From: Sclerurus mexicanus
Lineage: Eukaryota; Chordata; Aves; Passeriformes; Furnariidae
Length of the DNA: 64,000 nt
Assembly (NCBI GenBank): GCA_013396755.1
Contig: VWZF01003853.1
Span: forward strand, 471,208 to 535,207
Reading direction: 5' to 3'
The position numbers and the translations under genes were made by a program. Below the pieces are notes generated by a model. It searched no databases. It worked only from the letters and a program-made list of their open reading frames with translations, and had not been told where the DNA came from. Position 1 is the stretch's first letter; each line of letters begins with the position of its first letter. This document shows, piece by piece, positions 36,102 to 49,400 of this stretch.

Positions 36102-36300
36102 TGAGTAATTTAATTAAGGCAAAGGGGCTTTTGTTTTACTTGCTTTCTTTTTTGATTTTCTCAAGTTTAAGACAAGAAAGAAAAGAAGGAGGGAGAGAAA
36201 TGTTAGCCCTCAGAGGAGGCGCAGCGATGCAAGCTTTCCCGTCTCTGCTCAGTCTCTTGTTGAGGAAAGACCACGGCCCTGTCACCCAGAGCGCGAGGGG

Positions 36301-36395
36301 CTCCCCAGCCTTGTATGGCTCCCCTCCTGTGATTTAAGGGACTGGCATCTTCCAAGAATTAGTGTGTATTCTTCTGCAGACAAACACATTCATGC
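36301..36395. other. Unique noncoding sequence
   Basis: Nothing recognised. Confidence 0.4.
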
Positions 36396-36605
36396 TGTTC
36401 CCTCCATCTACCCCACACAGCTCTTTGTCCTCCCTGGTGTCCATTCCTTCAAGTCTGTGCCCTCTCCCACTGCCCCTTCTAGCCTCTTCCTTCTCCTGTT
36501 CGCATTGCTTGTCCCCTCTCTCCCTTCCTTTCCTGCTCTCCCTTTTCATGTGCTCTCAGCATACTCGCTTCCTCCTCTCTCACCCCTCAGCCTTCCTCTC
36601 TGCCC
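36396..36605 (+). repeat. Pyrimidine-rich (CT) tract
   Basis: About 200 bases strongly biased to C and T on the plus strand (tcc/ctc/ttc mixtures, not a clean microsatellite). The long Ser/Leu/Pro-rich open frames across it (36362-36681) reflect this bias rather than coding. Confidence 0.75.
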
Positions 36606-37656
36606 TGTTCTTGATGGGGAAGCTAATTTTTTTTTTTTGTCAATAAATAACATCATCATTCCTCTGCCTGATATTTATTAATTGCAGACTTATCACATGT
36701 TTGACGAAGGACATCCATGGCAGGGTAGACTCAAATGTGGGAGGAAGCAGTGCCTGCTTTCAAGCATCGCGATGGGCAAAGTACACCCATATGTCAGTGG
36801 CAGCAGATATCTTCTGTGTGTTTCTTGCCTGAGGAAAAAGAATGGCCTCACCGAGGGGCTGAAGGCTTGAAGGCTGTGCCAGATTCATCTTATTTTGCGG
36901 CACCAGGACATGGGGACCTTGCATCAACCCCACGCAGGGGTGGAGCCCACTGGCAAGCCCGGTCCAGGCCTCTGTGCCCCATTGAGGTGGCAAAGACATT
37001 TTGAGCACTATGCCCATGTGAGCAGGGAGCCCCATTGCTCACACTCAGAGCCACAGCAGTCCCTTCAGCAGGAATGACAGTAAAGCCCCTGGGTTGGGTT
37101 TGGCAGGCTACATGCCCTCCTCCTCCATTCCTGCAGCTTAGCAGTGCTCCTGGCTCCTCACCTCCCTGCTGCCATGCCATGGCTACCAGGCTGCTTCCAG
37201 CCCTTCCTTCTCCTGCTCAGAACCCTCAGTGCCATTTTACCTCTTCTGCCATCCCAACATGCACAGCTAAATCTTCACTGTCCTCAGAGCTTGGGGTTGG
37301 TGTTTATTTGTCTTTTGGTTCATAATCTCCCTGAACTGTTCACCCTGCTGCCTCCTGTCACTCCACTCCCCTTCCCAAGGAGCTGCGAGCATCCCTGGGG
37401 GGGCTCCTCCAGGTCCCCACCCGCAGAGGTTAACACAACATGAAGGGGCTGCGCTTAATCCCCCTCGTGTTCCAGCTCCCCCTGAGCCAGGCGTCTTTCA
37501 TGGACTCCACGAGCCCTGTGTCTGTGGCAGCCTTCCCATATTGAAGGGGACATATAGACCAATTAGTTGTTATACAATAGCTCTGGATGGCCAGGCAATG
37601 GGGACCAAGGGCATTTGCTCAAATTAATAGAGTCTGGAATTGATTCAACTCCAGGC
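36606..37656. other. Noncoding sequence, GC moderately high
   Basis: Several overlapping open runs on both strands (36735-37443) lack any family motif and result from balanced composition with few stops. No gene called. Confidence 0.5.
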
Positions 37657-37724
37657 AAAAAAAAAAAAAAAAAAAAGGAAGCTAATTNNNNNNNNAAAAA
37701 AAAAAAAAAAAAAGGCAGCTAATT
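37657..37724. other. Assembly gap of 8 N between poly-A runs with duplicated flank
   Basis: A20 (37657-37676), then ggaagctaatt (37677-37687), 8 N (37688-37695), A18 (37696-37713), then ggcagctaatt (37714-37724). The two 11-base flanks differ at one position. This looks like two reads of the same homopolymer edge placed side by side, so a false duplication is likely. The sequence here should not be trusted. Confidence 0.85.
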
Positions 37725-40700
37725 TAAGCTTTAGTATCTCTCAGATATCTCCTCAGACAAAACAAGACAGGTTTTTCTTGTGCCCATATTAAATGAAGAT
37801 GTATACATCAATACACACTGGTAAAAGCCCTTGTTCTTAAACAGAAAAGTTTGAACTGACAAAAAAAAATAATTTCCTATTGTGTTTAGCCCATCTGTAC
37901 AAGAAATGGCCCTCACTTTCAGAAAAAAATAATGCTTAGCATAGGAGGCCCTGTTCCCCGAATAAGGAGTTTATGCATATAAGGGGAAGGCCCAGGAGTG
38001 AGGGATGGCACAGAAGTTTTCTTCTTAGGAAATGTGTAAGCTTCCATCTTGTAAGTGCATCTGCAGCCACTGAAATGCACAGCCCAAAAGTTGTGGTGAG
38101 GTGGTAGTGAGGAGTGGGTTTCACATGCCCTGGGAAGGACAGAGCCAGACAAGTCTCAGCTGCAGAGGAGGAGAGAGCTACCTGCCTATAAGTAGAGAGA
38201 AAGGCTGTGGGGAGACACCAGCTGGGCACAGGGCATGCCAGCCCAGTGATCCCCAGCTGGGAAAGGCCCCCACAGCTCCACTGCAGTGACATTAGCTCAA
38301 GTCTCTCTGAAGTCATCTGCCTCCCCACCCCCAAATAAGTGCTGCAGATTTAGTGCTCCTTTAGTCTGTTCTGTTAGTCAAGACTTCTTCATATGGGTCT
38401 TGACACAATTAGGAAATACAGACCAGAGAGAAGATGGAATTTTCTCTAGTGGCTGACTTCTTATGAAAGAAACCAAGACTGAAAGATGGCAGAGACACAT
38501 TTCCTACAGTACATGATGTTCATATAAAATGTGTTCTTGGCTCCTCTCACACACTGTTTATCCCATCGATGAAGCAGGAGGCAGAGAAACAGCACATAAA
38601 ACTGTCCACACAAGCTGGCAGTACTGAAGACCTTACATCCTGCTAACTTGGCTCTCGCAGCTACCAGGCTGTGTGTCTGTAACCCTTGCTGTTCTCTGCT
38701 TGTGTGCTACCTCAGCTTTACAGAGACAGTCTATCCAGTAGTTAGAGTTGAGATCAGGAGTCAGAGCTCTTCCATAGTGCCATTGATGCTCTGGATGAAA
38801 AAACAAATCACTTTCATATTGAGTAGAAATAGGATTAATATTCAAAAATTAACAGCTGGTGACAAATACTAGAACTGGGTTGCAAGTGATTTTGCAAATT
38901 AAGGCACTGATGTCGTGTTGTACTGCTTGCTTGTTGGGAAAATTCAGATTAGGATGAGATACTCAAAGAAGCATGCAAGTCTACAGCATTTCACAGATTT
39001 TAACAGCATACATGAAACACTGAAAAATTAATACCAGAAGTCACATCATTTTTTGGCTAGTGCCTTCTTTCTGCAAAACAAAGCTCTCTAGCCAGGCAGT
39101 AGCAGCTCTGCCCCCAGCCTTGATCCATCTCTCAGTCCAGAGGATAATGGTACACATTATCTTTCCTATACATAGAAAAGTATTCCTCAATATTTGGCGA
39201 GCTAGCCTGTTGAGCAACTCTTACTGTATCAGTCAGTGAACATGACATCATCCAAGAAGGAGAAAGACGATAATTATAGCAATTTCAGATATTGCAAATA
39301 TTTAAAGAATTTCTGGTGGGAAGTGTGAGGAGATCTGGAAGTTATTGACAGGTTCATTGTTATGGAAAGCTTTGGCAGGGCTGTAAATTGACAGCATTAA
39401 AAAAGAAAAGCTTTCTAAAAAAAAGAAAATAAATCAAACCAAGAATTATTCAAGTATGTGACCCCAGTAAGAGAATGATGGCTTCAGTAAGCCATGATTC
39501 CCCTAGGCAAGCCTGCCTGGAGAAGTAGTTCATTGGGAGAATAAAAATAACCCTCCTTATGCTTCTTGTTCCCTTCACTGTACCTCTCTTGTCCCAAACC
39601 CACTTTACCTTTCTAAAGGGGAGAAGTAACACAGAGATTTAACTGCCTCTGAGCCCTAGTCAAGCCCCAGAAAAGAGCAGCAGAATGTAACTCTCATGTG
39701 ACCCCCTTTCATCTCAGCAGCTTGGTACTTCTGACACAATGCAGAAGAGAAAGCGCATCCTTTCTGGGTTCCCTCTCCGTCTTGGCACTGCAGTCAGTAG
39801 GCACATGCCCAAAAGCATGCTTACAGCTTTCTATGAAGTGAAGCCATAGGAAATGCATCAAGCCAAAAAAAGTTACACTGTTTGATTTGCTGTCTGTATT
39901 CAAGTAATTACATGATCTGCTCCTCCAGTGTTAGAGCCAGTCAGTCATTTATCTCTGACTGTTTCCATTAATCACAAGGGTATGTTTGGTGGGCTGTAGG
40001 GCAGATGAGGAGCCAGGAGGGAAGCAGCTCAACTTGTTGGAAAGTGGGATGGAAATTCTTGGCTCACCAGTCTCACCACTGCTGCTGCCATGGCTACACC
40101 ACAGCCCTCAGAGTGTGCTGGAGGATTAGACTGGGGAGAAGGGCTTGGGGAGAGTGCTGTTGGTGGGAAAGCAGTCCACACTGGCAGCTGAAGCTAGCAC
40201 ATGCAGTGCAAAATGTCATCCTAGCTCTTCTCCCTCTCTCTACATACCAGCTTCCCAGAGCACTTCACGAAGGGTCTGGGACAAAGCCAAATGAGAAAGA
40301 AAACAGGGCATCTGTCACCCACTACCTCTGCCAGAAGGTCCCTTGCCCAGTCACTGAAGAAGTGCTCACACCTGCAGGAGCCAAGGTTGACACTGAACTG
40401 CATTTGAGAGTCTTAAGTATCTGCTTTTACAAGGTGTCGTTTTTTTTCCTGCATGGAAGGTAATGTGCTGCAATCAAGCCAGACATTTTCAGGGAGGCCA
40501 CCTCACAAGCTGAAGGACTGCAGGATGCCTTGCTAATGCCAGGCAAGAGGCATGGGCTAGACCCAGGTGTTCCTGTTGCTGCACTGCAGCCAGAACTTCT
40601 TGTTCCCTCCTTCAAATCCCCCACTGGCTGCTTTGCTCTGATTCTTCACTCTGCATATCTATCTTGAGAACAGGTTTTCCTGAGCACAGTGAGTTTTGGA

Positions 40701-42420
40701 GGTTTCCTGTACTCTGGATGTCAAAGATCTTCCAAAATGTCAGAAGGTGAGCAAAGTCCCTTTATAGGGCCAATTTTTCAAACAACTGCCATCTGTAAGC
40801 ACATCTAAAAATTCCTGCATATAGTTCCTGAAATTAGGCACCTTGAGCAAACAGCTTCTCCAAGCAGTGGACAACAATAAAAAAAGAAATAACATGATCT
40901 AAAAAAGAGTAATGAAAAATGATTTTAAAAATTCCCTTTAAACCTATGAAATGGAAAGGAAACTAACTTTTCCAAAGGTTCTTGACTACAGTGGTGTTTT
41001 CATTCTGGTTTGCACACAAGCCTACTATTGATATACTAGCTCAGAAGTCATATATTTCTGTCACTTTGTAGTGCTGAACTCTCTCAATGAATTTGATATT
41101 GGAATTAAGCTTTTCCCCTTTTTTCTTCTTTTTTTTTTCCTCTTTTCTTTTTAATGGTAAATTTGCTTAAACAGCATTAGGAGAATGGAAGGACTAACAA
41201 ATATGAGCCAAGACTTGAGTATATGCTCCAGCTGAAGAGCTGGAAGCTAAAATACAGAGCCTTCATAAAGGAAAATCTGAGTTTTCTCTTCAAAATATAT
41301 TTTTCATTTCTTTTAAATGTAAATATTTGAAGGAAATAGAAGGAAATAAAAAGAGAAGACTACATTTCAGTTTGTCCAAAGCAGAGACAGACACCATCCA
41401 ACTGCAGGTATCCACACCTGGAGATGACTTTTCTTAGAGTCCTTTCTGGAAGTTCAGAGGAAAAGAGAGAAATTCTTCTGAGGAGGAATTGGTACCTGAG
41501 CAGGATGTGCAGTGAAGGTACAAGGGTCAGTTTCTTTACCAGTTGTTCTCTATTAAAGACTATGGGTGCACAATTTTTTTAAGATTTTGTCTAATGTTAC
41601 TAAAACACAGAGAAGTAGGGTCTTCTGAAAGACAGCACAAAGACAGATTGTGGGGACAGCTAGTATGTGATTTGCAGGCATGACATCAGTATGTAAGATG
41701 GGATTGAGATCAGGAAGGCGTTTAGGGCAAAAATGTGGGTATGTTGATGTAATTTCTGAGATCTTAACTTGGAAATAAGCTTATCCATTTTTATCTTTGG
41801 GGCATGACCTAGCTACATGCTTAGCAGGAACATGAGCCACATGAACAGGACAGGTTGACACAGCAGTCTGTTACAGATGTTCTAACTTGGTCAAATCCAA
41901 AGTGACACAACCTTGCAGGAGATCAAATCTGGTGGTGGGCACATCAAGTTGTTGGGAAGGTAGCGACAGCAAGCATTCAAAAGAGGTCTCTCACAAAATG
42001 CTCACATCACAGATGTGGGCTGCCATCAGCCATTTCCAGCCCATCTCTCATCCTGGAACTGCAGAATCCCTCCTTAGCAAAGACCTGATTTAACCTTAAG
42101 CGTCTATGAGAAGGTCTGGCTCTGATTGCTGGCCATTTTTCAAGGATGAGATGTCCCACAGGCCATCTCCCAGGATGTTCATCTTCTAAGCAACCACTTC
42201 CAAAGGAGCAAAGCCCACTTCTGTGTCCCGTGGAAGTACTGCCAGTGCAGGCTGAGTTCTGGGGTCCCTGCAAAGGGCTCACTCCAGCTGTGGCACCAGC
42301 CCTATCGCAGTTGTGCTTTCCCACGTTGTATTTACCCTCTCAGGTTTCGTGTGTTTTCTTTGGGCTCCCTTTGGTAAACCTTTGGCTTTAGCATATTATT
42401 AGGGAAACAAGAGCTTGGTA
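37725..42420. other. Unique noncoding sequence
   Basis: AT-rich, with a T-rich pyrimidine belt at about 41115-41155 and a short AAGGAAATA duplication at 41325-41350. Open runs such as 37936-38334 (minus) and 40005-40463 (plus) have no recognisable domain or exon borders. Confidence 0.5.
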
Positions 42421-42430
42421 TTAAGTGATG

Positions 42431-42440
42431 ATTACGCAAT
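42431..42440. promoter_or_regulatory. C/EBP consensus site in AT-rich, CpG-retaining patch
   Basis: attacgcaat is an exact match to the C/EBP dimer consensus RTTGCGYAAY (read on the minus strand). The surrounding 42420-42560 keeps several CpG (tacgc, agcga, atgcgc) and TAAT-type motifs (ataattaatcttaatt), a texture often seen in conserved noncoding elements. Binding and conservation are unproven. Confidence 0.3.
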
Positions 42441-43164
42441 TTATTCTGACAGCGAAAAATGTGAAAAGAGGAAATTGACATTTGTGATTTTAGTTATGCG
42501 CTGACAACTATAATTAATCTTAATTCCAGCATGTAGCAGATAAGTGAATGTGATGGGAAAGCTTGCATTTTCATTGCTGCTGCCTAGGGACAGCTACTTA
42601 ACCATGGCAATAAAATGGCACAAGTTAAAGAATTAAAGAGGGCAGAAACTTTAAACTAGTTTAAATACAAATAGAAAAGAAAGACATGAAAATTTAATGA
42701 AATTGAAATACATAAAAGGCAAAAATTAACTATGTAGAAAGATACCACTGTACAAGGGTAAGATACCAAGAGATGATTTTATAAAAGAAAAAGAAAAATC
42801 TGTCCAAAAGCCCAGCTAGGGGCAATTGTAAACAGAAACAGGAAAGGGCTGAGCTTAAATCTAATATACAAAAAAAGGCAGAGCGGCTATTTTTCACTTT
42901 ACTGGTTTAAAACTTTTTTATGAATGTGAATGAAGATTGATCTTTTTTGTCTTTTGATATGCCATTATTTTAAAATGAAAATGACTGGTGATTTTGATAA
43001 ACAAAATATATTAGCCATTTGCAATGAAGAAGCCTAAAACAGTTTTAAACCACATGAAGTGAAAACTAACATTTTTTTTGGTAAGTCCTGGTGGGGAAAA
43101 ATATCCTTTAGCCCATTTCACTTCTGTTCATTATGTATCAAATTAAGAGATGGTACCCACTGCC
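42441..43164. other. AT-rich unique sequence
   Basis: Strongly AT-rich, especially 42600-43080. No repeat or gene recognised. Confidence 0.5.
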
Positions 43165-43240
43165 TTCAGGCAGGAGGACAGACTAGAAGGCTTCTGAAGG
43201 TCTTTCCCTCTGCTTTCCCCTAGCTGTAATTGAATGGAAT
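43165..43240 (+). repeat. Possible CR1 3' end relic
   Basis: 'caggaggacagactagaaggcttctgaaggtctttccctctg' then 'ctgtaattgaatgg' parallels the CR1 end '(g)gactagatgacctctgaaggtcccttccaac...'. Short and diverged, so chance similarity is possible. Confidence 0.35.
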
Positions 43241-46200
43241 AGGATACATAGTGTTTCCTTTCCCTTTTCCCATAGACCTTTTTTTCCAAGCTTATTTAAA
43301 GAATCAGCTTAGAACAGCTGTTTCACAGAGTTGACTGGGGTCTCTAGCCCTGCCATAATGGAGATAAGAAGAGAAGAAAACCAACTCTGAAGAACATTTT
43401 AGTGGTGTTAGTATCACCCTGCAATTATGCCCAAGGCCATGGGCTCTTTCACCAATGCAGATCTTACAGTTTTAGGTAGCCTCAAGCTCTTATGAGGTAG
43501 TTAGCTACCTCCTCTCCTAGGACGGAGCTTCTCCTGCCAACCAAATATACCTTAATTTTGCAGAATTTAGTTTGTTACAAACTAGAGTGAGACTATTGTT
43601 CCCAGCAGGTCCTGTTTTGGTGTATTCCTGTACTGAGCCTGTTGCTTCTTCAGCCAGTGGAGAGGAACCCATGGGGCCAATGCTTTCAGATATGTGTCTC
43701 ACAGAAGGTGCACCACTGTATGGAGCATGGCTGGCTGAGAGGAGAGCCCAAGGTTGGAGTCATACTTTCTCCAGATCTCAAATTTGCAAAATTTCCCTCT
43801 GTCTCATTTTAAAACAGGTAAATCCACACACACATATGCACAGACTCTACAACCTATTTGGCCTCTAAATGTCTAATATTAACTCCTTTTGACAACTTAA
43901 GCACACATAAATACCAAGGCTTTTTGAACTCAGCTTGAAATTATAGACCAGGATCTGAAACCTTGCCATGCCCATCACATTTTGTGAATGCATTACACAT
44001 CTATCTGTTTTTCATATCAGCTCTTTCCTCTCCAGTGAACTGGAGTCAGATGGAAAAAAGCTTGCTTTCTGTGAACATGGGTTGCCCTGTGCCAGCTACT
44101 GGCACGTCCTGATTCCTCTCCTGAAAAATATGTCCATCCATAGTGCTCTGAAGAGAATGAGCGTGGGCTCCATTTGAGATGGAGCTGAATAAGTTCAGTG
44201 TGCCCAGGTGGCTGTGAAGACCAATGGCATCCTTCTCTGTATCACAAACGGTGTGACCTGCAGGACCAGGGAAGTGACTGTCTTGTTGTACTTGGCATTG
44301 GTGAGGTCATACCTCTAATCCTGTGTTCATCCAAAATCACCTTCAGTGGATAAACTCTATATCCAAACTGAGGTTTACGAAAATCTGCATCTACAGTCAG
44401 ACTGTGGAAATCCCAACCACAGAAAGTTGCAAGTTCAGTATAGCAAATAAAAAAAAATAAAAAAAAGAAAGGAAAAAGTGAAATAAATATATAACTAACA
44501 TTTGATTATATTTAGGATAAGCAAATCTAATTCTTGATGGCATAAAGCCAATCATGTGAGTGTCAGGAAGGAATTTTCACCACAGCTGATTTCTGTTCAT
44601 TACTGCACAATTAGACAGGTGCTTTGTGTGATGCTTAAGTTTCCTTTGAAAAGAAAAGGTAGTGGTTGTCACTGAATCTGTTAATGAAAATCAGCAGTCT
44701 CATTTGGCTTTTTATTCACTCTTTCTCTCCTGCAACTGTCTGCTAAGACAGGCCAGTGAAAGAACTGCTGTTTTTTTCTTGGGAGTTTCTTTCTGTAAAG
44801 CAAATGACATAAAAAGGACATATATAACAAAGAGAATCCCTCCTCGAGTCCATTCACTGTGCCACATGTGTCACCATTAATGAAAATGAAGATCGTGTGT
44901 TAGTCCATGGGAATGGTCATCTAGAGCAGCAAAGTACACTTTATAACAGTTCCTCTTAAAGAAGATTAATTTTAAAAAGGCTAACTATTCCATCCAGGAA
45001 GCCAGCCTGGTGGATAAATCAGAATACAAGAAGACATTTAAGTTTTTTGATTAAAACCCTCTGATCTCTGTGACATGGCTGGAAACAAGGCTACCAGTGC
45101 TACCAACCACCTCCTTGTACAGATCAATAGATTAGTTTTGCAGAGTTGGAGCTGACAGCCTAGAGATTGCAGTATCCCATCTAAACCATGGCGCAAAAAG
45201 CCTTTTGTACTCTTAACTTCTACATCCAGTACAAGAAAAGTCTTCAATATAATGAATTTTAGAATTGAAGCAGAGATAATTGTGTAGCAATGCTGACATT
45301 CGGTGAGATGCTTTAATAACAAGTACCAGAATAACAATTTGATTGAGAAATCTGATGTTTTGGGACAGATTTAGCTGGGCATACTGTGGTGTGTTACATC
45401 ATAGCTAACCAGGTTTATTAGTTCATTTAGGACTGCTAAGTCTGCACTTTCTAGCCAATTACATGCCCATGAAGAGACATGTTAACTTCCAGTATCTTGA
45501 GCATTATGGTAGTTCAACAACCCATTGAAGGACATGGTATGGTGAGGGAAGGAAAGTCCTTGCTATATCTCAGCAAATAACTACAAGTGGATGATGTTGC
45601 CCAGCATCTTAGAACTGATGGACCATCAGAAAATTTGCCTTTTTTTACAATGGGAACCACTGAGTAGACAAAGAGAAACCACATCACCAATTTTGCAAAT
45701 AGATATGAATTCATTGTCATGAACTGATTTCAGCAGTCTTATACTGTGGCTGAACTTGGCTTATGCCTTAAAAGTAAGAGTTGCAGTAGTTATGAAGAAA
45801 GGTTATTGACAAGAGCATTTGTCATGTGAATCAAAGCCTGCTTGTTTTTAAATCTGCCAAGACCAGCAGCTTCCATTTGTTCTGCAACAACCTTGCATAA
45901 GGATGGCATTAGAAGGCAGCAGTCAAATCTACTGGAGCACCTTATGACTGCACCAACGGATACAGGAGGAAAATTAAAAACTACAAAGCTTGAGTTAGGC
46001 TTCACAGGTGGGTGAAAACAGAACCATTTTTCACTGTAGCTCAATCTTAAATAACTGTTCAAACTGCCAAGAACAAAATAGAAAAATCCACCCAACCACA
46101 TAACTTCAGAGCAATTTCTAGGTTGTACAAAGGGTGTAGTGGGCGCACTAATGATAAGGCCATTTCTTAGCCTTGTGTCAAGCAGTTCTGAAAATGAGAA

Positions 46201-46431
46201 GTTCACTGTTTTGTTCTGGGCTTCACTATGTACTAACCATCAGGCCTTGGCATGATCTGACAAGGTGTTGATAAAACAAAGGTAATGATGCTCATCCACT
46301 TGGTAGGGGACAGTTGAATACTGAAATTTAGAACAGTGACATTAAGGTACTGTGTTCAAACTCTTCATAAGACTGGCTTAAAATTAGTGTCTTCAAGGCA
46401 AGACAAGACAAACCTTTCTAACCACCCTCAC
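43241..46431. other. Unique noncoding sequence, possible decayed retrocopy at the right
   Basis: Nothing recognised to 45.0 kb. From about 45.0 kb to 46.43 kb, fairly long open runs on both strands (for example 45790-46206 minus, 138 codons) precede an A-rich tail on the plus strand. I could not identify a parent gene, so no pseudogene is called. Confidence 0.35.
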
Positions 46432-46497
46432 AAAAAAAAAAAACAAAAAAAACCAAAACACACACACACACACAAAAACCAAACCAAAAAAAAGAGG
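46432..46497 (+). repeat. A-rich / CA simple repeat
   Basis: A12 run, then A-rich sequence with a (CA) run at about 46459-46474, then more A-rich sequence to 46497. It could be the decayed poly-A tail of a retroposed sequence lying upstream, or simply low-complexity DNA. Confidence 0.8.
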
Positions 46498-49400
46498 AAA
46501 TTTGTTGTAAGAAATACACAGAATTTGTGATATGGGGCAATACTACCTTGCAAAGGTTTCAGTGTTCTTTCACAATTGGAGACCTTATCTGGTCCAAAAC
46601 ATTTCTTTCTTAGCCCAAGTTTTATTTCAGAAGTAGCTTCTTTAGAGAAAGGCTAACTATCAGCCCTGGGCATGGTGTATCCTCACTGAATAGACATTTG
46701 GAGCTGAAATTTCATCAGGCTTTGGAGAAGATACTCCAAGCTAAATGGGTTAAGTATTTCCATCAACATACATAGCACAGAGAGATAGAGTTAAAAGACA
46801 GTTTGAGCTGATTCAGAGGCCGTGTATATTTCCAAATAAATTCAATTTACTAAGACTGACTCATAAATGGAGCCTAGTGTCAGTAAGCCCTTTAATAGAA
46901 AACTTGCAGTCTTTGTACTTTCTGCACTGAGGAAGTACCAAACCAGATGGCACTGGCTCTGAGATGCAATAACCAAGTCTCCTTTCCCTGCAGGGACGAA
47001 TGTGCTGACACTACATAATGCTTACAGGTGTTATTCAATATTACAAACACTAATAACAGACTTTCATCTACAGGAGTCTCCTGTCCAAAGGGCTCCAAGC
47101 TCCTGAACACAAATCAAGTCCAAACATAATTTACATTAAACAAGCAATATGCCCGACTGAATCACATAAGAAGAGCAAACTTCAGAAGAAAACTTGGCAT
47201 ACTGTGATCTGCAATGCTCAGCAGCAACATCAAGAACAAAGAAGATGCAGCAGCCTTGTCTCTTGTTCCTTCTGCTTGTGACAAGAAGGAATTCTCCCAG
47301 CTGGGAGAACTCTGGCAACAAGGAGCATGGTGCAAAGCAGGCTCTTTGCTCTGTAGGCAATCCCTTAGAGAGGGTCTTGGCTTGTTACTCCTTCCCTCCA
47401 AGATATATGTGGGCCCCAAAAATTTTTCAGGATTGGTGTGATGTCAGTCTCACAAAATGTCTGGGAAGGAGGCCCTGTAAAGATGACCTGGTGATCTCTG
47501 AGCCTTGGTCTTTGGGCTTCCTTCTGGAGGTGAGAGGTAGTCACCACATTTCAAGTAGAATTGACCCTCCTTCTAGCCCAAACAGTTTCCTCCCTCCATG
47601 CAGAGATCTGTGGTGAGTCTGTAACTACAGGTGTTTATGCTGCCTGATATGAATAGCAGCTGAGATTTGTTACTGTGGGATCATTCCAAAACCATTCTAT
47701 TGAAGGATTCAACTGTGGCTCCTTACTGGTGTCAGACAAGACATCAGGACACAGTCTGAGAAAGACAAGGTCTTAATGATGTGAAAAGGTAAAGGGTCTT
47801 GTGTTATGCAATTAAATCACCTCTTAAAGGAGCAGATTAGCTCTCAATACTACTACAGGGGTAATGCCCATCTTGGAGAGGACACAAAGAATTGGATCAG
47901 AACTACTAATTACCCCTGTCTATTCCAGATGGATGAGTTTGTGAGTAGTTTGCTGGCAGAAACCCAGAGACACATAAAGCTTCAAGTCTTCTAGTCTTTA
48001 CTGGAGGAAATGAATTACAAAGAAGATATTAAAGCAATGTGTCTGCACTCATTTTGCATCAGAAAGATGGAAAGAGTTCATTTCAATCCTCCCTCCCCTC
48101 TGTCATCAAGTGTCCTAACACCAGTGAAATCCCTTTCACATCAGGTCAGGCAGATCGCCTTTCAGCGGCTGCTTCCTGCAGCCGAGAGAGAATAGGGCTG
48201 GCCAGGCAGCAGCTGGGAGCTGGGGTAGGCAGCAGGTGCCGAACACTTGTGGAGCCCTGGAGTTCCCCAGCGCTGGGACTGGATAGCCAGCAGTGGGGAA
48301 AGGGCTCTTCTCAGCTCTTGCTCTGGATGGGGCTGGAGGAACACTGCCATTCATCAGCATGCGTGCTCCATGGCAAGCAGCATAGTTGGATGTGAGGGAT
48401 TGCTGGGGCACCAGGGTCAGAAGGTACTGCCAATGCCAAGCCATTTGGGCTTGCAGGAGAATGAGTTGGTTGCACGAACCAGACTGAGGCTAAATGGGTT
48501 GAAAGTTGCAGAGTCTCCTCCTCTGTCACCTCTTATGGGGTCTGGCTCTTGCATGCTCTCTGCAGCAGAGGGTGCATGGGGCAAATGGGAAACATGGGGC
48601 AGAGGTTGTGGCAGATGGGAAAGGGAGGAACAGCACTGTGCTGAGTGTGGTCAACAAGGGATGGTGAACTCATGAGTTCATGTCTTAAACTGCGCATTCC
48701 CTGCAGTGGTTATTCAGACACATTTCTATGCTGTGCACCTACCTAAACACACATTCACAAACTTGCCTGCTGTCAGCCTATTTAAACCAGATGTCATGTG
48801 GACCAAAAGACTTCTTTCATGTGAAGGAAACTACTGGCATGGAGCAAAATGAGGTGTAAGAGATGGTGAAAAACAGACTTGGGGAGCAGGAACCCACTTC
48901 ATGTGTCAGTGAGAGGATCCATGGCATCGCAGTCCACAGGCTCAGGAAACCTGCATGAAAAGGTGCCCAATACCCTTGTCACAGAAAAGGTTGCAGCAAG
49001 ATGAAGTGCAAAATGAAGGTGAAACAAGTTTAAGCCACTGCCACATAGTATGAATGTGGCAAAGCACATTTTGCCACAGGTGATAAAGATTAAGGCCTTG
49101 TTAAATATAGCAGACCAAACATTTGGGGGAGACAAATTTGTGTTCCTGACATCAAACATTCAGCAGAGAACTGGGAAGGTGGCATTCTTCCATGTGCTCA
49201 GGATGGGAATGGCAGGTGAACAAGAGAGAAGATGCAGCAGTCACAGGAACCTGCTGCTCATAGAAACTTTCATGTGATCACCCCTTTATTATTGCAATGT
49301 CCAGGTGGCTCACAATACTAAGGAAGCCCAGTCTGCAGCAAGTTTAAAGAAAAAAAAAAAGAAAAAAAGTGTACCTGAGCATATTAAAAAGGTAGATCTT

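Larger units (their letters stand above)
35518..36300. promoter_or_regulatory. CpG-rich (island-like) region, candidate promoter or enhancer
   Basis: About 30 CpG dinucleotides by hand count in about 780 bp, densest at 35641-35740 and 35996-36038, in a window that is otherwise strongly CpG-depleted. It includes GC-box-like runs, a G-quadruplex motif (36006-36038), a CTCF-like site (36087-36101) and an AT-rich homeodomain-type motif (taatttaattaa, 36106-36117) directly after it. Bird promoters often sit in such islands, but no first exon can be assigned. An enhancer or boundary element is equally compatible. Confidence 0.4.

Noticed and set aside
36362..36681. Ser/Leu/Pro-rich open frames
   Set aside because: Direct consequence of a 200-base pyrimidine-rich tract, not protein-like.
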